From: Dyella jiangningensis
Lineage (GTDB): Bacteria > Pseudomonadota > Gammaproteobacteria > Xanthomonadales > Rhodanobacteraceae
NCBI RefSeq assembly: GCF_003264855.1
Contig: NZ_NFZS01000001.1
Coordinates: 248,001 to 312,000 of the forward strand
Length of the DNA stretch: 64,000 bases
Direction of reading: 5' to 3'
The notes beneath the pieces were generated by a model. It did no database searches and had not been told where the DNA came from. It saw nothing but the letters and a program-made list of their open reading frames with translations. Position numbers and translations under genes: made by a program. Of the stretch, positions 51,217-59,174 are shown piece by piece. Within the stretch, counting starts at the first letter, position 1, and each line of letters starts with the position of its first letter.

Positions 51217-53523
51217 TCAGAGCGCCAGCGACACGGAAGCGAACCAGCTGCGGCCCGGCAGCACGTAGTACGAACCCACGTTGCCGCTCACCGAGTTGAT
51301 CACCAGGTTGTGCGCGTCGAACAGGTTGTCCACCTGCAGGCGGATCTTATAGCTCTTGATCACCGAACCGGTGAGGTTCTGGCCGTAGCCCACGCTCATT
51401 GCCGCCTGCCAGTAACCGCCGGTGCCGATGGTGGAGGTCACCGACGAAGCCACGTCCGGGTTGAAGCTGGAGTTGTACGCTTTCTGGCCGCCGGAATACT
51501 TGTCGTAGAGCGAGGCGAAGAAACCGTTCTGCTCGTACAGCACGCCGATGGCGGCGGTGCGTTCGGGCACGTTGGGCATGTCGAGGTTCGAGCCCTTGAA
51601 ATAGGCGTCCTGCAGCGAACCGTTGGCGAACACGCTGGCGCCGCCGCCCACGTAATAGGTCGCCTGCCCTTCGATGCCCTTGATGTAGGCGCCGCGCGCC
51701 AGGTAGTACACGGCTTCGGTGGTGCCCGGCACGGTGGTGGAGAACTGGTAGTTCTTGTAGTTGATGAAGTACACGTCGGCATCCGCATTGAAGCGGTCGG
51801 TCTTGTAGACCGTGCCGAACTGGTAGTTCATCGTCTGCGTGGGCTTGGTGTTGTTGAGCGTCGGGTCGGGCACGTAGAACTGGTTGAGGTTGGGCGTGAG
51901 GAAACCCTGCGCCACGGTGCCGTAGATGCTCCAGTCCTCGCGCAGCAGGTAGTTGGCGGTGAGGTAGCCCAGCGTCTTGTCCCAGCTCTGGCTGTAGTAG
52001 AGCGGGGTCTTGGTAGTCTGGTTGATCGGCGCCTGGATGTCGCGGCTCACGTTGAAGTACTTCACGCCCGGCGTGATGCTGAGCCCGTCGGTGGCGTACC
52101 ACTGGTATTCCGCATACAGCTGGCCGGTGTGCAGCTGGTCCTTCATGGTGTACTTGTACGGGCCGCTGTACACGCCCTTGCTGTTGAACGTGCCGAAGGT
52201 GGACGCACCCGGCTTCACGTCGACGGCGCCGTCACGGCCGTAATCGATGGCGATGCTGCTGCGATTGTTGTTGGTGTATTCGTACCAGCCGCCGGTGCGG
52301 AACTGGCCGTGGTCGTCGGCGTACACCACCTGCAGCGTGTCGCCCCACGCGCGGTAGTTGTTGATCTTGACGTAGCCGCCCATGTTGGTGGGCGACGCCT
52401 TGGTGCCCACGTAGGGGCTCTCGTGGCTGGTGTTGTCGTACGCGTACGTGTAGACCTTATTGTCCAGCGACCAGTGGTCCGACAGCGCGCTGCGCACGCC
52501 GAGGTATTCGAGATCGGTTTGCTTGGTCTGGTAGTTGTAGCAGGCGCAGTTGACGCTGGTGCGGTCTTCGTTGAGGCCGAAGTTGCGGCCGAGCTGGTCG
52601 ATCTGCTGCAGCGTCAGCGAGCTGAGGTTGGGGTTGTTGAAGCGGATGTAGTTGTAGTTGCTGAGGAAGGTCAGCTCGGTGCTCGCGCCGATCGGCTGCA
52701 CGTACTTGATGTAGCCGGTCTTGCGCGACATGTCGCCGTTGGTCTTGGCGGTGTCGGTATCCATGTACTGCGCGCTGGCGATGAACTTGCCGCCACCGAG
52801 GTCATCGAGCTTGCCCGAGTTCACTTCCAGGTGCGTGAGCGAGGTGCTGTAGCTGCCGAAGCTCTGCGTGGGGATGAACGAGAACGTGTCGGTCGGGTCC
52901 TTCGAGCTCAGCGCCACGGTGCCGCCGAAGGTCGCCTCGCCGATGGTGCTCGCATTGCCCGGGCCGCGATCGATCAGCACCTGGCCGAGCATCTTCGCCG
53001 GGAAGTAACTGCTGGTGTGGTGGCTGAAGTCGTTGGTGTCGCCGAACGGGATGCCGTCGTAGGTGACGTTGTACTGGTTGTCGTTGAAACCGCGCAGCGT
53101 CATCTGCTTGGATTCGCCCAGGCCCGGGCCGGCCGGGCTCACGTTGGTCACGTTCGGCGCGATGGCGGCGATGGTGGCGTAGTCGGCGGTGGGCGAGACG
53201 TGGTTGCTGATCCAGTCCAGGCCGATGATCGATTGCGGCTGCGTGATGGTGAGGTCGGCCTGGGTCGGCGCCTGCGTGATCGCGGAGCCGCCCGTGGTGG
53301 CCTTCACCTCCACTTCCTCCAACTGCTTGGGCGCCTTCAGGGCCGCATTCGCCTTCGCGGCGGCCGCATCGGCATCGTTGTCATCGGCGAAGGCCGGCAG
53401 GCTCAGGCACAGGCCGGCGAGCATGGCCAGGCCCAGCGGCGTACGCCACTGGCGGATACCGCGGGAAATCGGACGCAGGGCAGGAAGCGACGCGGAAGCG
53501 CGCCGGCGCGACAGGATGGACAT
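51217..53523 (-). CDS. TonB-dependent outer-membrane receptor
   Basis: A 768-residue receptor with an unusually long basic N-region before the signal peptide core (AMLAGLCLSLPAFADD). A TonB-box-like EEVEVKAT stretch is followed by the plug (QMTLRGFNDNQYNVTYDGIPFGD; VLIDRGPGNASTIGEATFGGTVAL) and the barrel, ending in RSWFASVSLAL. It precedes an acid phosphatase gene and a two-component system on the same strand, so an organic phosphate such as inositol phosphate is a possible ligand by context. The ATG has only a weak AGG upstream. Confidence 0.88.
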   Translation of the reverse strand: MSILSRRRASASLPALRPISRGIRQWRTPLGLAMLAGLCLSLPAFADDNDADAAAAKANAALKAPKQLEEVEVKATTGGSAITQAPTQADLTITQPQSIIGLDWISNHVSPTADYATIAAIAPNVTNVSPAGPGLGESKQMTLRGFNDNQYNVTYDGIPFGDTNDFSHHTSSYFPAKMLGQVLIDRGPGNASTIGEATFGGTVALSSKDPTDTFSFIPTQSFGSYSTSLTHLEVNSGKLDDLGGGKFIASAQYMDTDTAKTNGDMSRKTGYIKYVQPIGASTELTFLSNYNYIRFNNPNLSSLTLQQIDQLGRNFGLNEDRTSVNCACYNYQTKQTDLEYLGVRSALSDHWSLDNKVYTYAYDNTSHESPYVGTKASPTNMGGYVKINNYRAWGDTLQVVYADDHGQFRTGGWYEYTNNNRSSIAIDYGRDGAVDVKPGASTFGTFNSKGVYSGPYKYTMKDQLHTGQLYAEYQWYATDGLSITPGVKYFNVSRDIQAPINQTTKTPLYYSQSWDKTLGYLTANYLLREDWSIYGTVAQGFLTPNLNQFYVPDPTLNNTKPTQTMNYQFGTVYKTDRFNADADVYFINYKNYQFSTTVPGTTEAVYYLARGAYIKGIEGQATYYVGGGASVFANGSLQDAYFKGSNLDMPNVPERTAAIGVLYEQNGFFASLYDKYSGGQKAYNSSFNPDVASSVTSTIGTGGYWQAAMSVGYGQNLTGSVIKSYKIRLQVDNLFDAHNLVINSVSGNVGSYYVLPGRSWFASVSLAL

Positions 53524-53615
53524 GGTGGCCTGAGTGGTGGCTGGAATCAGCGCACTAGCGTGGTTTCGTCGTTTGACAGTTCTGTTGCACGACGGTGATG
53601 CGCACAGACCAATGG

Positions 53616-53636
53616 CTTAGCGTTGTCTTAGACAAC
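53616..53636. promoter_or_regulatory. Direct repeat and palindrome upstream of the receptor-phosphatase genes
   Basis: CTTAG occurs at 53616-53620 and 53627-53631, an 11-bp step typical of OmpR-family regulator sites (compare PmrA boxes). The same place holds a perfect 7+1+7 palindrome, GTTGTCT / AGACAAC (53622-53636). It is about 95-105 bp upstream of the receptor start. Confidence 0.5.
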
Positions 53637-53648
53637 CGCGAATCCCCC

Positions 53649-53741
53649 TGTAGGAGTGCACCCAGTGCGCGATGGGAGTCTGGACCGGCCCGACGTCACA
53701 ACCCTGGCCAGACGCTGGTCGCACTGGGTGCGCTCCTACAG
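53649..53741. repeat. Inverted pair of REP-like palindromes
   Basis: Forward copy 53649-53674 and inverted copy 53718-53741 of the GGAGYGCACCCAGTGCG element, 43 bp apart, between the receptor promoter and the cupin gene end. Confidence 0.8.
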
Positions 53742-53755
53742 GGTCGGGGCGGGGT

Positions 53756-54175
53756 TTACTTCGCGGGCTGGGCGAGCGGCTTGCCCTTGTCGACGATCCA
53801 GGTCGACAGCGCGGCGCCACCTTCACTGCCCGGCGCGGCGGCCAGGCTGTGCACGGCGCCACGCTCGTTGAAGAAATGGTCGCCGGCCTTGAGCACCTGA
53901 TCCGGCTTGCCACGGGTCTTGAGCACGAGGTTGCCCCGTAGCACGTAGCCCGATTCGTCGCCCGCGTGGGAGTGCCAGCCGATGATCGCGCCCGCGGGCA
54001 GCTCGGCGGTGCCGATCACGATCTCCTTGCCGGGCACGCCGCTCTGGTCGTGCTTGTCGAGTACCGTCCGCTTCGGCTGCGGTGCGGTGGATGCATCGTC
54101 CTGCGCACGAGCGCCACCGGCCGACGTCATCAGACCGACGGTCAACGCGGCGAACACAAGCGTGCGGCTGCGCAT
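53756..54175 (-). CDS. Secreted cupin-domain protein
   Basis: A 139-residue exported single-domain cupin. A signal peptide ends GGARAQD; the cupin motifs GWHSHAGDESGYVLRGN (two His and Glu as metal ligands) and a second-motif region FFNERGAVHSL (His) are visible. Small secreted cupins of this form may bind a metal or small ligand; no reaction can be named. The ATG at 54175 begins the signal peptide; another at 54187 is possible. No clear ribosome site. Confidence 0.8.
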   Translation of the reverse strand: MRSRTLVFAALTVGLMTSAGGARAQDDASTAPQPKRTVLDKHDQSGVPGKEIVIGTAELPAGAIIGWHSHAGDESGYVLRGNLVLKTRGKPDQVLKAGDHFFNERGAVHSLAAAPGSEGGAALSTWIVDKGKPLAQPAK

Positions 54176-54301
54176 GGCGGCGCCCATGGCTGAACTGGAG
54201 CCGCATGGTGCGCGCCAGTGTGTTAGCGCCATGCGAAATGACCGGGAGGGACGCGCACCAGGATGGCTTACCATGACGCACCATCGACACGTTTCCAGGC
54301 C

Positions 54302-55411
54302 ATGAACGAAACCCCATCCCCGGTACGCGTGGCATTGGTCGGCTATGGCTACGCCGGCAAGACCTTTCATGCGCCCTTGATCCGCAGCGTGCCCGGGCTC
54401 GAACTCGCCGTGGTGGTATCGCGCGACGCGAACAAGGTGTGCGCGGACATGAGTGGCGTCGAGGTGGTCGGCACGCCGCACGAGGTCATCACGAATCCGG
54501 ACATCGACCTGGTGGTGATCGCCTCGCCCAACGACACGCACGCGCCGCTGGCTCGCGCGGCAATGCAGGCGGGCAAGCATGTCGTGGTGGACAAACCGTT
54601 CGCCGTCGACCTGGCGCAGGCGCGCGAACTCGCGGCGCTGGCGGCGGAACACGATCGCGTGCTGTCGGTGTTCCAGAACCGCCGGTGGGACAGCGATTTT
54701 CTCGGCGTGTGCCAGGCCATGGCCGATGGCCTGCTCGGCGAGGTGAGGCATTTCGAATCCCATATCGACCGGTATCGGCCGCAGGTGCGCGCGCGCTGGC
54801 GCGAACAGCAAGGGCCGGGCAGTGGCATCTGGTATGACCTTGGCCCGCATCTGGTCGATCAGGCGCTCCTCCTGTTTGGCGCACCCGAACGCGTGACGGC
54901 GAGCCTGGCCGTGCTGCGCGATGGCGGCGAGGTCGCGGACTGGGCGCACGTCGTGCTCGAGTACGGTGCACGCCGCGTCGTCCTGCACGCCAGCATGCTG
55001 GTGGCGGGTGGCAGTCCGCGCTTCATCGTGCACGGCACGCAGGCGAGCGTGGTGAAGACGCATGCCGATCGCCAGGAAGCGCAGCTGCTGTCGGGCATGG
55101 TGCCGGGCGGCGATGGCTGGGGCGAAGACGCCGACGCCTTGCTGCTTTACGACGCCAAGGGCGAGATGTCGCGCCTGCCCGTGCCCGCCGGCGATCAACG
55201 CCGCTACTACGCCGCGCTACGCGATGCGGTGACGGGCTACGGTGGCAATCCGGTCACCCCATTGCAGGCGGTGACCGTGATGGCGGTGATCGAGGCGGCC
55301 ATCGCGTCCGCAACCAGCGGCCGTGCGGTCGACCTCGCTCTCTCCAGGGAAGAACGCGCGGCCTGGGATGCTGGCGCTAGTGCACATAGTTCAACGCCAC
55401 GGCAGGCGTGA
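54302..55411 (+). CDS. Gfo/Idh/MocA-family NAD(P)-dependent oxidoreductase
   Basis: A 369-residue cytoplasmic dehydrogenase. The N-terminal Rossmann motif VALVGYGYAGKTFHAPLI, SPNDTHAPLARAAMQAGKHVVVDKP (catalytic Lys in DKP) and the C-terminal domain motif GSGIWYDLGPHLVDQALLLFG are those of the YdgJ/MviM-type branch. Likely substrates are sugars or inositol-like compounds. The ATG at 54302 has CCAGG upstream. Its last 35 bp overlap, on the opposite strand, the end of an outer-membrane protein gene. Confidence 0.9.
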   Translation: MNETPSPVRVALVGYGYAGKTFHAPLIRSVPGLELAVVVSRDANKVCADMSGVEVVGTPHEVITNPDIDLVVIASPNDTHAPLARAAMQAGKHVVVDKPFAVDLAQARELAALAAEHDRVLSVFQNRRWDSDFLGVCQAMADGLLGEVRHFESHIDRYRPQVRARWREQQGPGSGIWYDLGPHLVDQALLLFGAPERVTASLAVLRDGGEVADWAHVVLEYGARRVVLHASMLVAGGSPRFIVHGTQASVVKTHADRQEAQLLSGMVPGGDGWGEDADALLLYDAKGEMSRLPVPAGDQRRYYAALRDAVTGYGGNPVTPLQAVTVMAVIEAAIASATSGRAVDLALSREERAAWDAGASAHSSTPRQA

Positions 55412-56339
55412 CGGTGGTGGGGCTGCGGTAGCCCCCGGTGAAGACGCGCACGCCTGCAAGCATGCCCAGATGGCTGCTCCAGTTGTATTCGATGGCCGGC
55501 GCGACGCCGAAACTTGCGCTGGAACGCGTGCGGTAGGAGAGCCGCGCCATAGGGTCCGACGCGACGACCACGCCGTCCACACGGGTGCCGTGCGCATGGC
55601 GATAGGCGAGATCGAACGCCAGCACCCAGCGCTGCGTCACGCTGTATTCCCATGCCGCATTCACCAGGAACGCACTGCCTGGCTTCGCCTGGCCGTGGAA
55701 CCCGGGTGGCGTGCCGAACACGCTGACACCGTCCACGCCGGCCTGCCTTGAGAACGAACCGCCGACATTGAAGCGCATGCGCAGGATGCGTCCGTTCGGC
55801 ATCCACGCATAGGTCTGCGTGTTGAGCTGCACGGTGGTGGTGTAGGCGCCGCTGCCCATCGCGTCGGCCAGTGGATCGCGCAGGGCATCGTAGCGACCGG
55901 TGGGCAGCGTTTCCTGCACCATCAATGCCATGGCCGGCATGGCGCTGCCTTCATGGAACGAGCTGAGGCTGTATTGCAGGAGAACGCCGAGATCGCCCAC
56001 GCCGCTGCCGCTGGCCCCGCCTGCGACGCGGTTGTAGCTGAAGGTGGGGATGATGCCGGCCATCAGGCGGTCGGTGACGCCGTATTCCATGTAGGTCAAC
56101 GAGCCGAAGCTGTCGACCTTTGACGAGCGCACGTCATACAAATAGGGCTCGATCAGGAAATGTCCCCGCGGCAGCGCCGCGGCCGAGTTGGCCATCATGG
56201 GGCCGGTCCACCATGCCTCCGACAGCGATTGGCGCGTGGCGTCGGCCGTCGAAGGCATATCGGCCAGGGCACTCAAGGGCAGGACGATCATCGACAGCCA
56301 TGCATAGCGGGCGATGCCGGGCGATCGCGCCTCCTTCAT
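55377..56339 (-). CDS. Outer-membrane protein, MetA-pathway/phenol-degradation transporter-like
   Basis: A 320-residue exported protein with signal peptide (MIVLPLSALAD). It consists of alternating beta strands (GHFLIEPYLYDVRSS, YMEYGVTDRLMAGIIPTFSYN, DLGVLLQYSL, FLVNAAWEYSVTQRWVLAFDLAYRH) in the pattern of the PF13557-type outer-membrane channel family linked to aromatic or metabolite uptake. Its ATG overlaps the stop of the PEP mutase-family gene (ATGA), so the pair is one unit. Its 3' end overlaps a convergent gene by 35 bp. Ligand unknown. Confidence 0.75.
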   Translation of the reverse strand: MKEARSPGIARYAWLSMIVLPLSALADMPSTADATRQSLSEAWWTGPMMANSAAALPRGHFLIEPYLYDVRSSKVDSFGSLTYMEYGVTDRLMAGIIPTFSYNRVAGGASGSGVGDLGVLLQYSLSSFHEGSAMPAMALMVQETLPTGRYDALRDPLADAMGSGAYTTTVQLNTQTYAWMPNGRILRMRFNVGGSFSRQAGVDGVSVFGTPPGFHGQAKPGSAFLVNAAWEYSVTQRWVLAFDLAYRHAHGTRVDGVVVASDPMARLSYRTRSSASFGVAPAIEYNWSSHLGMLAGVRVFTGGYRSPTTVTPAVALNYVH

Positions 56340-57436
56340 CGCGTGCCCGCTTCGGTGCCGCGCGATCGTTCGCCCAGCAGTGAAGCCATGAATCGACGCC
56401 ATGCGGGTGGCGTGTCGCCGTGCGTGGAACCGTCGCGCCATGACGCATCACGGAGCAAGCCGTTGCGTGTCGTCAGCTCGACCGGGCGCGACCGCGCATG
56501 GTCGGGTACGGGTGAACGTCGCGGCAGCAGCAGGGCCACCGGCCCGTCGCCCATCCCCGCGTGAAGCACGCGTGGTGCTGACGGAGTGTCGACATCAGCG
56601 CTCGGCGTGAAGAGGCCATTGGCTTCCGACACGGTCAGCATGGTTTCGCCCATGGTGTCATAGCGGCCTTCCGCAAGCGCTTCCTGCGCGATGCGCTGCA
56701 GATGGGACAGCACCGATTGCATGGGTCCGCAACCGAGGCTGATCCGGCGCACGCCCAGTTCGCGCAGCTGTGCCGCGGCAGGCGCGCCGGCATAGCCGGC
56801 GTAGACGTTCAGCGGCACGGGCAGCCGCCGCGCCAGGCGGGCGATCTCGTCGGGATCGCTCAGGCCGGGCACGAAGATGCCGTCGGCACCCGCATCGATA
56901 TACGCCAGCGCCCGGCGCTCCGTTTCCTCGTAACGCGATGCCGGTGCGACGTCGGCGAGATACGTGTCGATGCGTGCATTGATGAACAGTGGCACCGCCT
57001 GATGCTGCGCTACGGCGCGTGCGCAGGCGATACGTTCGGCTAAGACACGGGCCGGCGACAGCTTCCGCGTGCCCGGCTGCATGCCGTCCTCGATGTTGAT
57101 GCCCACGACGCCGAGCTGAAGCAATGCGCCCACCAGTCCACCCGTGTCGTTCGCATCGCGACCGTAGCCGCGTTCGATGTCCACGCTCACGGGCAAGTCC
57201 ACGCTCTGGCAGATGCGCCCACACGCGGTCAACAGGTCCTGCACGGGCAGGCGTTCGCCATCGGCGTGTCCAAGCGCCCAGGCCATGCCCGCACTGGTGG
57301 TCGCGATGGCCTGTGCGCCTGCGTTCTCGATGATGCGCGCACTGGCGGCATCCCAGGCGTTGGGCAGCATGAGCGGCTGCGGCCCGGCATGCAGTTGATG
57401 GAAACGTTCCGCCCGGAGGCGCTGTTCACGGTTCAT
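56336..57436 (-). CDS. Isocitrate lyase/PEP mutase-family protein with C-terminal extension
   Basis: A 366-residue cytoplasmic enzyme. The barrel has family features LMLPNAWDAASARIIENAGAQAIATTSAG, VDIERGYGRD (metal site), GINIEDG, NARIDTYL and ADGIFVPGLSDP. The Cys of true isocitrate lyases (KKCGH) is absent, so a C-C or P-C lyase of unknown substrate is more likely. The catalytic domain ends at about residue 270, after which ~95 residues follow that are Pro/Arg-rich and not recognised. It is divergent from an AraC gene and overlaps an outer-membrane protein gene. The ATG at 57436 has little ribosome-site support. Confidence 0.8.
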   Translation of the reverse strand: MNREQRLRAERFHQLHAGPQPLMLPNAWDAASARIIENAGAQAIATTSAGMAWALGHADGERLPVQDLLTACGRICQSVDLPVSVDIERGYGRDANDTGGLVGALLQLGVVGINIEDGMQPGTRKLSPARVLAERIACARAVAQHQAVPLFINARIDTYLADVAPASRYEETERRALAYIDAGADGIFVPGLSDPDEIARLARRLPVPLNVYAGYAGAPAAAQLRELGVRRISLGCGPMQSVLSHLQRIAQEALAEGRYDTMGETMLTVSEANGLFTPSADVDTPSAPRVLHAGMGDGPVALLLPRRSPVPDHARSRPVELTTRNGLLRDASWRDGSTHGDTPPAWRRFMASLLGERSRGTEAGTR

Positions 57437-57604
57437 GGTCCTGGCCTGCAAGTCGCGCCTACGGTTCGTGGCCAGCAAAGCAGACCATTCCCGGCCGCGT
57501 TCACGCTGTCAGAATCTTTAGCCATCGCCGTCCGGCACAGGTAGCCGATGGCCTGGCTTGCTAAGCTTTTCCCGCCCATCGCCAGGCGAACCACCACGCG
57601 TGCC

Positions 57605-58432
57605 ATGTCGATCCTGACTTCCAACACACTGCTGTCGACGGAGTCGCTGACGCTGCGCAACGTGCAGTGTTCGGGCACGTGCCGGCATCGCAGTGCGGAG
57701 GAGTGCGCATCGGCCACGCAGTTGGTGTTTCCTTATCGCGGCGTCTATCTCAGGCATCTGGGCAAGGACCAGGCCGTGGCCGATGCCAACCATGTGCTGT
57801 TCTTCAACGCGCAGGAGGGTTACCAGGTCAGCCATCCGCTGGATGGCGGCGACGCCTGCCTCTCCCTCGACCTGAACCCCATGCTGTTGGCCGAACTGGC
57901 GCCGAAGGCGCTGCTGCAGACGGGCGGCGGCGTCGCGTTTCGCGGGCAGTCGCTGCGCATCGATGCGCGCGCGCAGGCGCTGGTGGCCCTGCTGCGCCAT
58001 GGCCTGGACAACGGCAGCATCGAGCCGCTGGAAGCGGAAGCCCTGCTGCTTACGCTGGTGTGCCGAAGTCTCGGGCCGCGTACGTCGCGCGAGCCCGCGT
58101 CGACCCATGCGCGGCGGCGCCTGGCCGATCGCGTGAAGGTGCTGCTCGCCAGCGATCTCTCGCGGCGCTGGACGCTGGCCGAGATCGGCGAGGAGATCGG
58201 CAGCTCGCCGGTCTACCTGACCCAGGTGTTCCGCCAGGTCGAAGGCATGCCGCTGTACCGCTACCAGCTTCAGTTGCGGCTGGCGCGGGCGCTCGATCTC
58301 ATGGGCGAATACGACGATCTCTCCGCGCTGGCGGCGGAGCTCGGGTTCTCCAGCCACAGCCATTTCACCAATGCGTTCCGCCAGGCCTACGGCCGCTCGC
58401 CGACGGAGTTTCGCCGGTCGGCCAAGGTGTGA
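57605..58432 (+). CDS. AraC-family transcriptional regulator
   Basis: A 275-residue regulator. The last ~100 residues carry two helix-turn-helix units (WTLAEIGEEIGSSPVYLTQVFRQVEGMPLYRYQLQLRLARAL and DLSALAAELGFSSHSHFTNAFRQAYGRSPTEFRR), typical of AraC/XylS. The N-terminal ~170 residues form a cupin-like sensor (FPYRGVYLRH, FFNAQEGYQVSHP). It is divergent from the PEP mutase/outer-membrane gene pair with a 168-bp gap, so control of that pair is likely. The ATG at 57605 follows an unhelpful leader; ATG 57548 is the alternative. Confidence 0.87.
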   Translation: MSILTSNTLLSTESLTLRNVQCSGTCRHRSAEECASATQLVFPYRGVYLRHLGKDQAVADANHVLFFNAQEGYQVSHPLDGGDACLSLDLNPMLLAELAPKALLQTGGGVAFRGQSLRIDARAQALVALLRHGLDNGSIEPLEAEALLLTLVCRSLGPRTSREPASTHARRRLADRVKVLLASDLSRRWTLAEIGEEIGSSPVYLTQVFRQVEGMPLYRYQLQLRLARALDLMGEYDDLSALAAELGFSSHSHFTNAFRQAYGRSPTEFRRSAKV

Positions 58433-58515
58433 ACGACTAAAGAATTCGACAGCATTCAGCGGCGCCGAATGGTCTCCTGAGCCTGCCCACCGACGGGCGA
58501 TATCAGGAGAGCGTC

Positions 58516-58659
58516 ATGAGCGAGAAAACCTGTGCCGCGTGCGACTACCCGCTGGACGACAACGCCATCAAGGTGACCATCGGCAACCGCGTGGTCGAAG
58601 TGTGCTGCGAGGAGTGCGCACAGAAACTGCGCGAAGCCAGCGTCAAGGCCGGCGCATGA
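58516..58659 (+). CDS. 47-residue four-cysteine mini-protein (zinc-ribbon/TRASH-like)
   Basis: An ORF of 47 residues with AGGAGAG just upstream. The sequence has CAAC near the N-terminus and CCEEC in the second half (KTCAACDYPLD ... VVEVCCEECAQKL), a pair of knuckles that could bind one zinc or copper ion. The spacing resembles TRASH/YHS-type metal-binding units. Its stop overlaps the next gene's start (ATGA), so both are probably made together. Family not firmly identified. Confidence 0.78.
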   Translation: MSEKTCAACDYPLDDNAIKVTIGNRVVEVCCEECAQKLREASVKAGA

Positions 58660-59030
58660 GCCCGGGCCGGCTCCTGGCGGTGGCGATCGCCATGCTGGGC
58701 GCCGGCCCGCTGCCATCCGGCGCCGAGCAGGCCATCGCGGCGCCGGATGCCATCGCCGAGCGTATACAGGCGTGCCTGCATGGACGGTATGCGGATCAGG
58801 GCAGGCTCGCGCTGGTGGATCGCGTGCTGGGCATCGAGCAACGCATCGGCGCCTATCGTGCCGCGCGTACGCAGGTCGAACTGGTCGAGCGGCTCAACGC
58901 CGACCTGCGGGTAGCGATGGGCGATAGGCGGGTACGCGTCACGGAAGCATCGGCGTCCTCCGGCGCCGGCGTCGAAAGTTGTGACCTCGGTGCAACACTG
59001 CAGTTGGAGATGCCGCCCGCACCCTTGTGA
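58656..59030 (+). CDS. Small secreted protein of unknown function
   Basis: A 124-residue protein with a signal peptide (LLAVAIAMLGAGPLPSGAEQ). The mature part is mainly helical (DAIAERIQACLHGRYADQGRLALVDRVLGIEQRIGAYRAARTQVELVERLNADLRVAMGD is the core region, given in pieces: IQACLHGRY, LVDRVLGIEQRIGAYRAA, LVERLNADLR) and has two Cys that could form a disulfide. Many such chorismate-mutase-like helical secreted proteins exist, but no active-site pattern is clear enough to assign one. It is coupled to the four-cysteine mini-protein gene. Confidence 0.6.
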   Translation: MSPGRLLAVAIAMLGAGPLPSGAEQAIAAPDAIAERIQACLHGRYADQGRLALVDRVLGIEQRIGAYRAARTQVELVERLNADLRVAMGDRRVRVTEASASSGAGVESCDLGATLQLEMPPAPL

Positions 59031-59174
59031 ACGCCGGCATGTCGTTTTCGGGCCCGGCGGTGGCGCCAACCACGCTGCACACTTCCGGCTACAAAAATTC
59101 CTATCGCCACGAGCGCATGGATGGCTCCGGTTTCGCGCATACTCCGGCTGTCAGGTTGCTGGGGGGAATGCATC

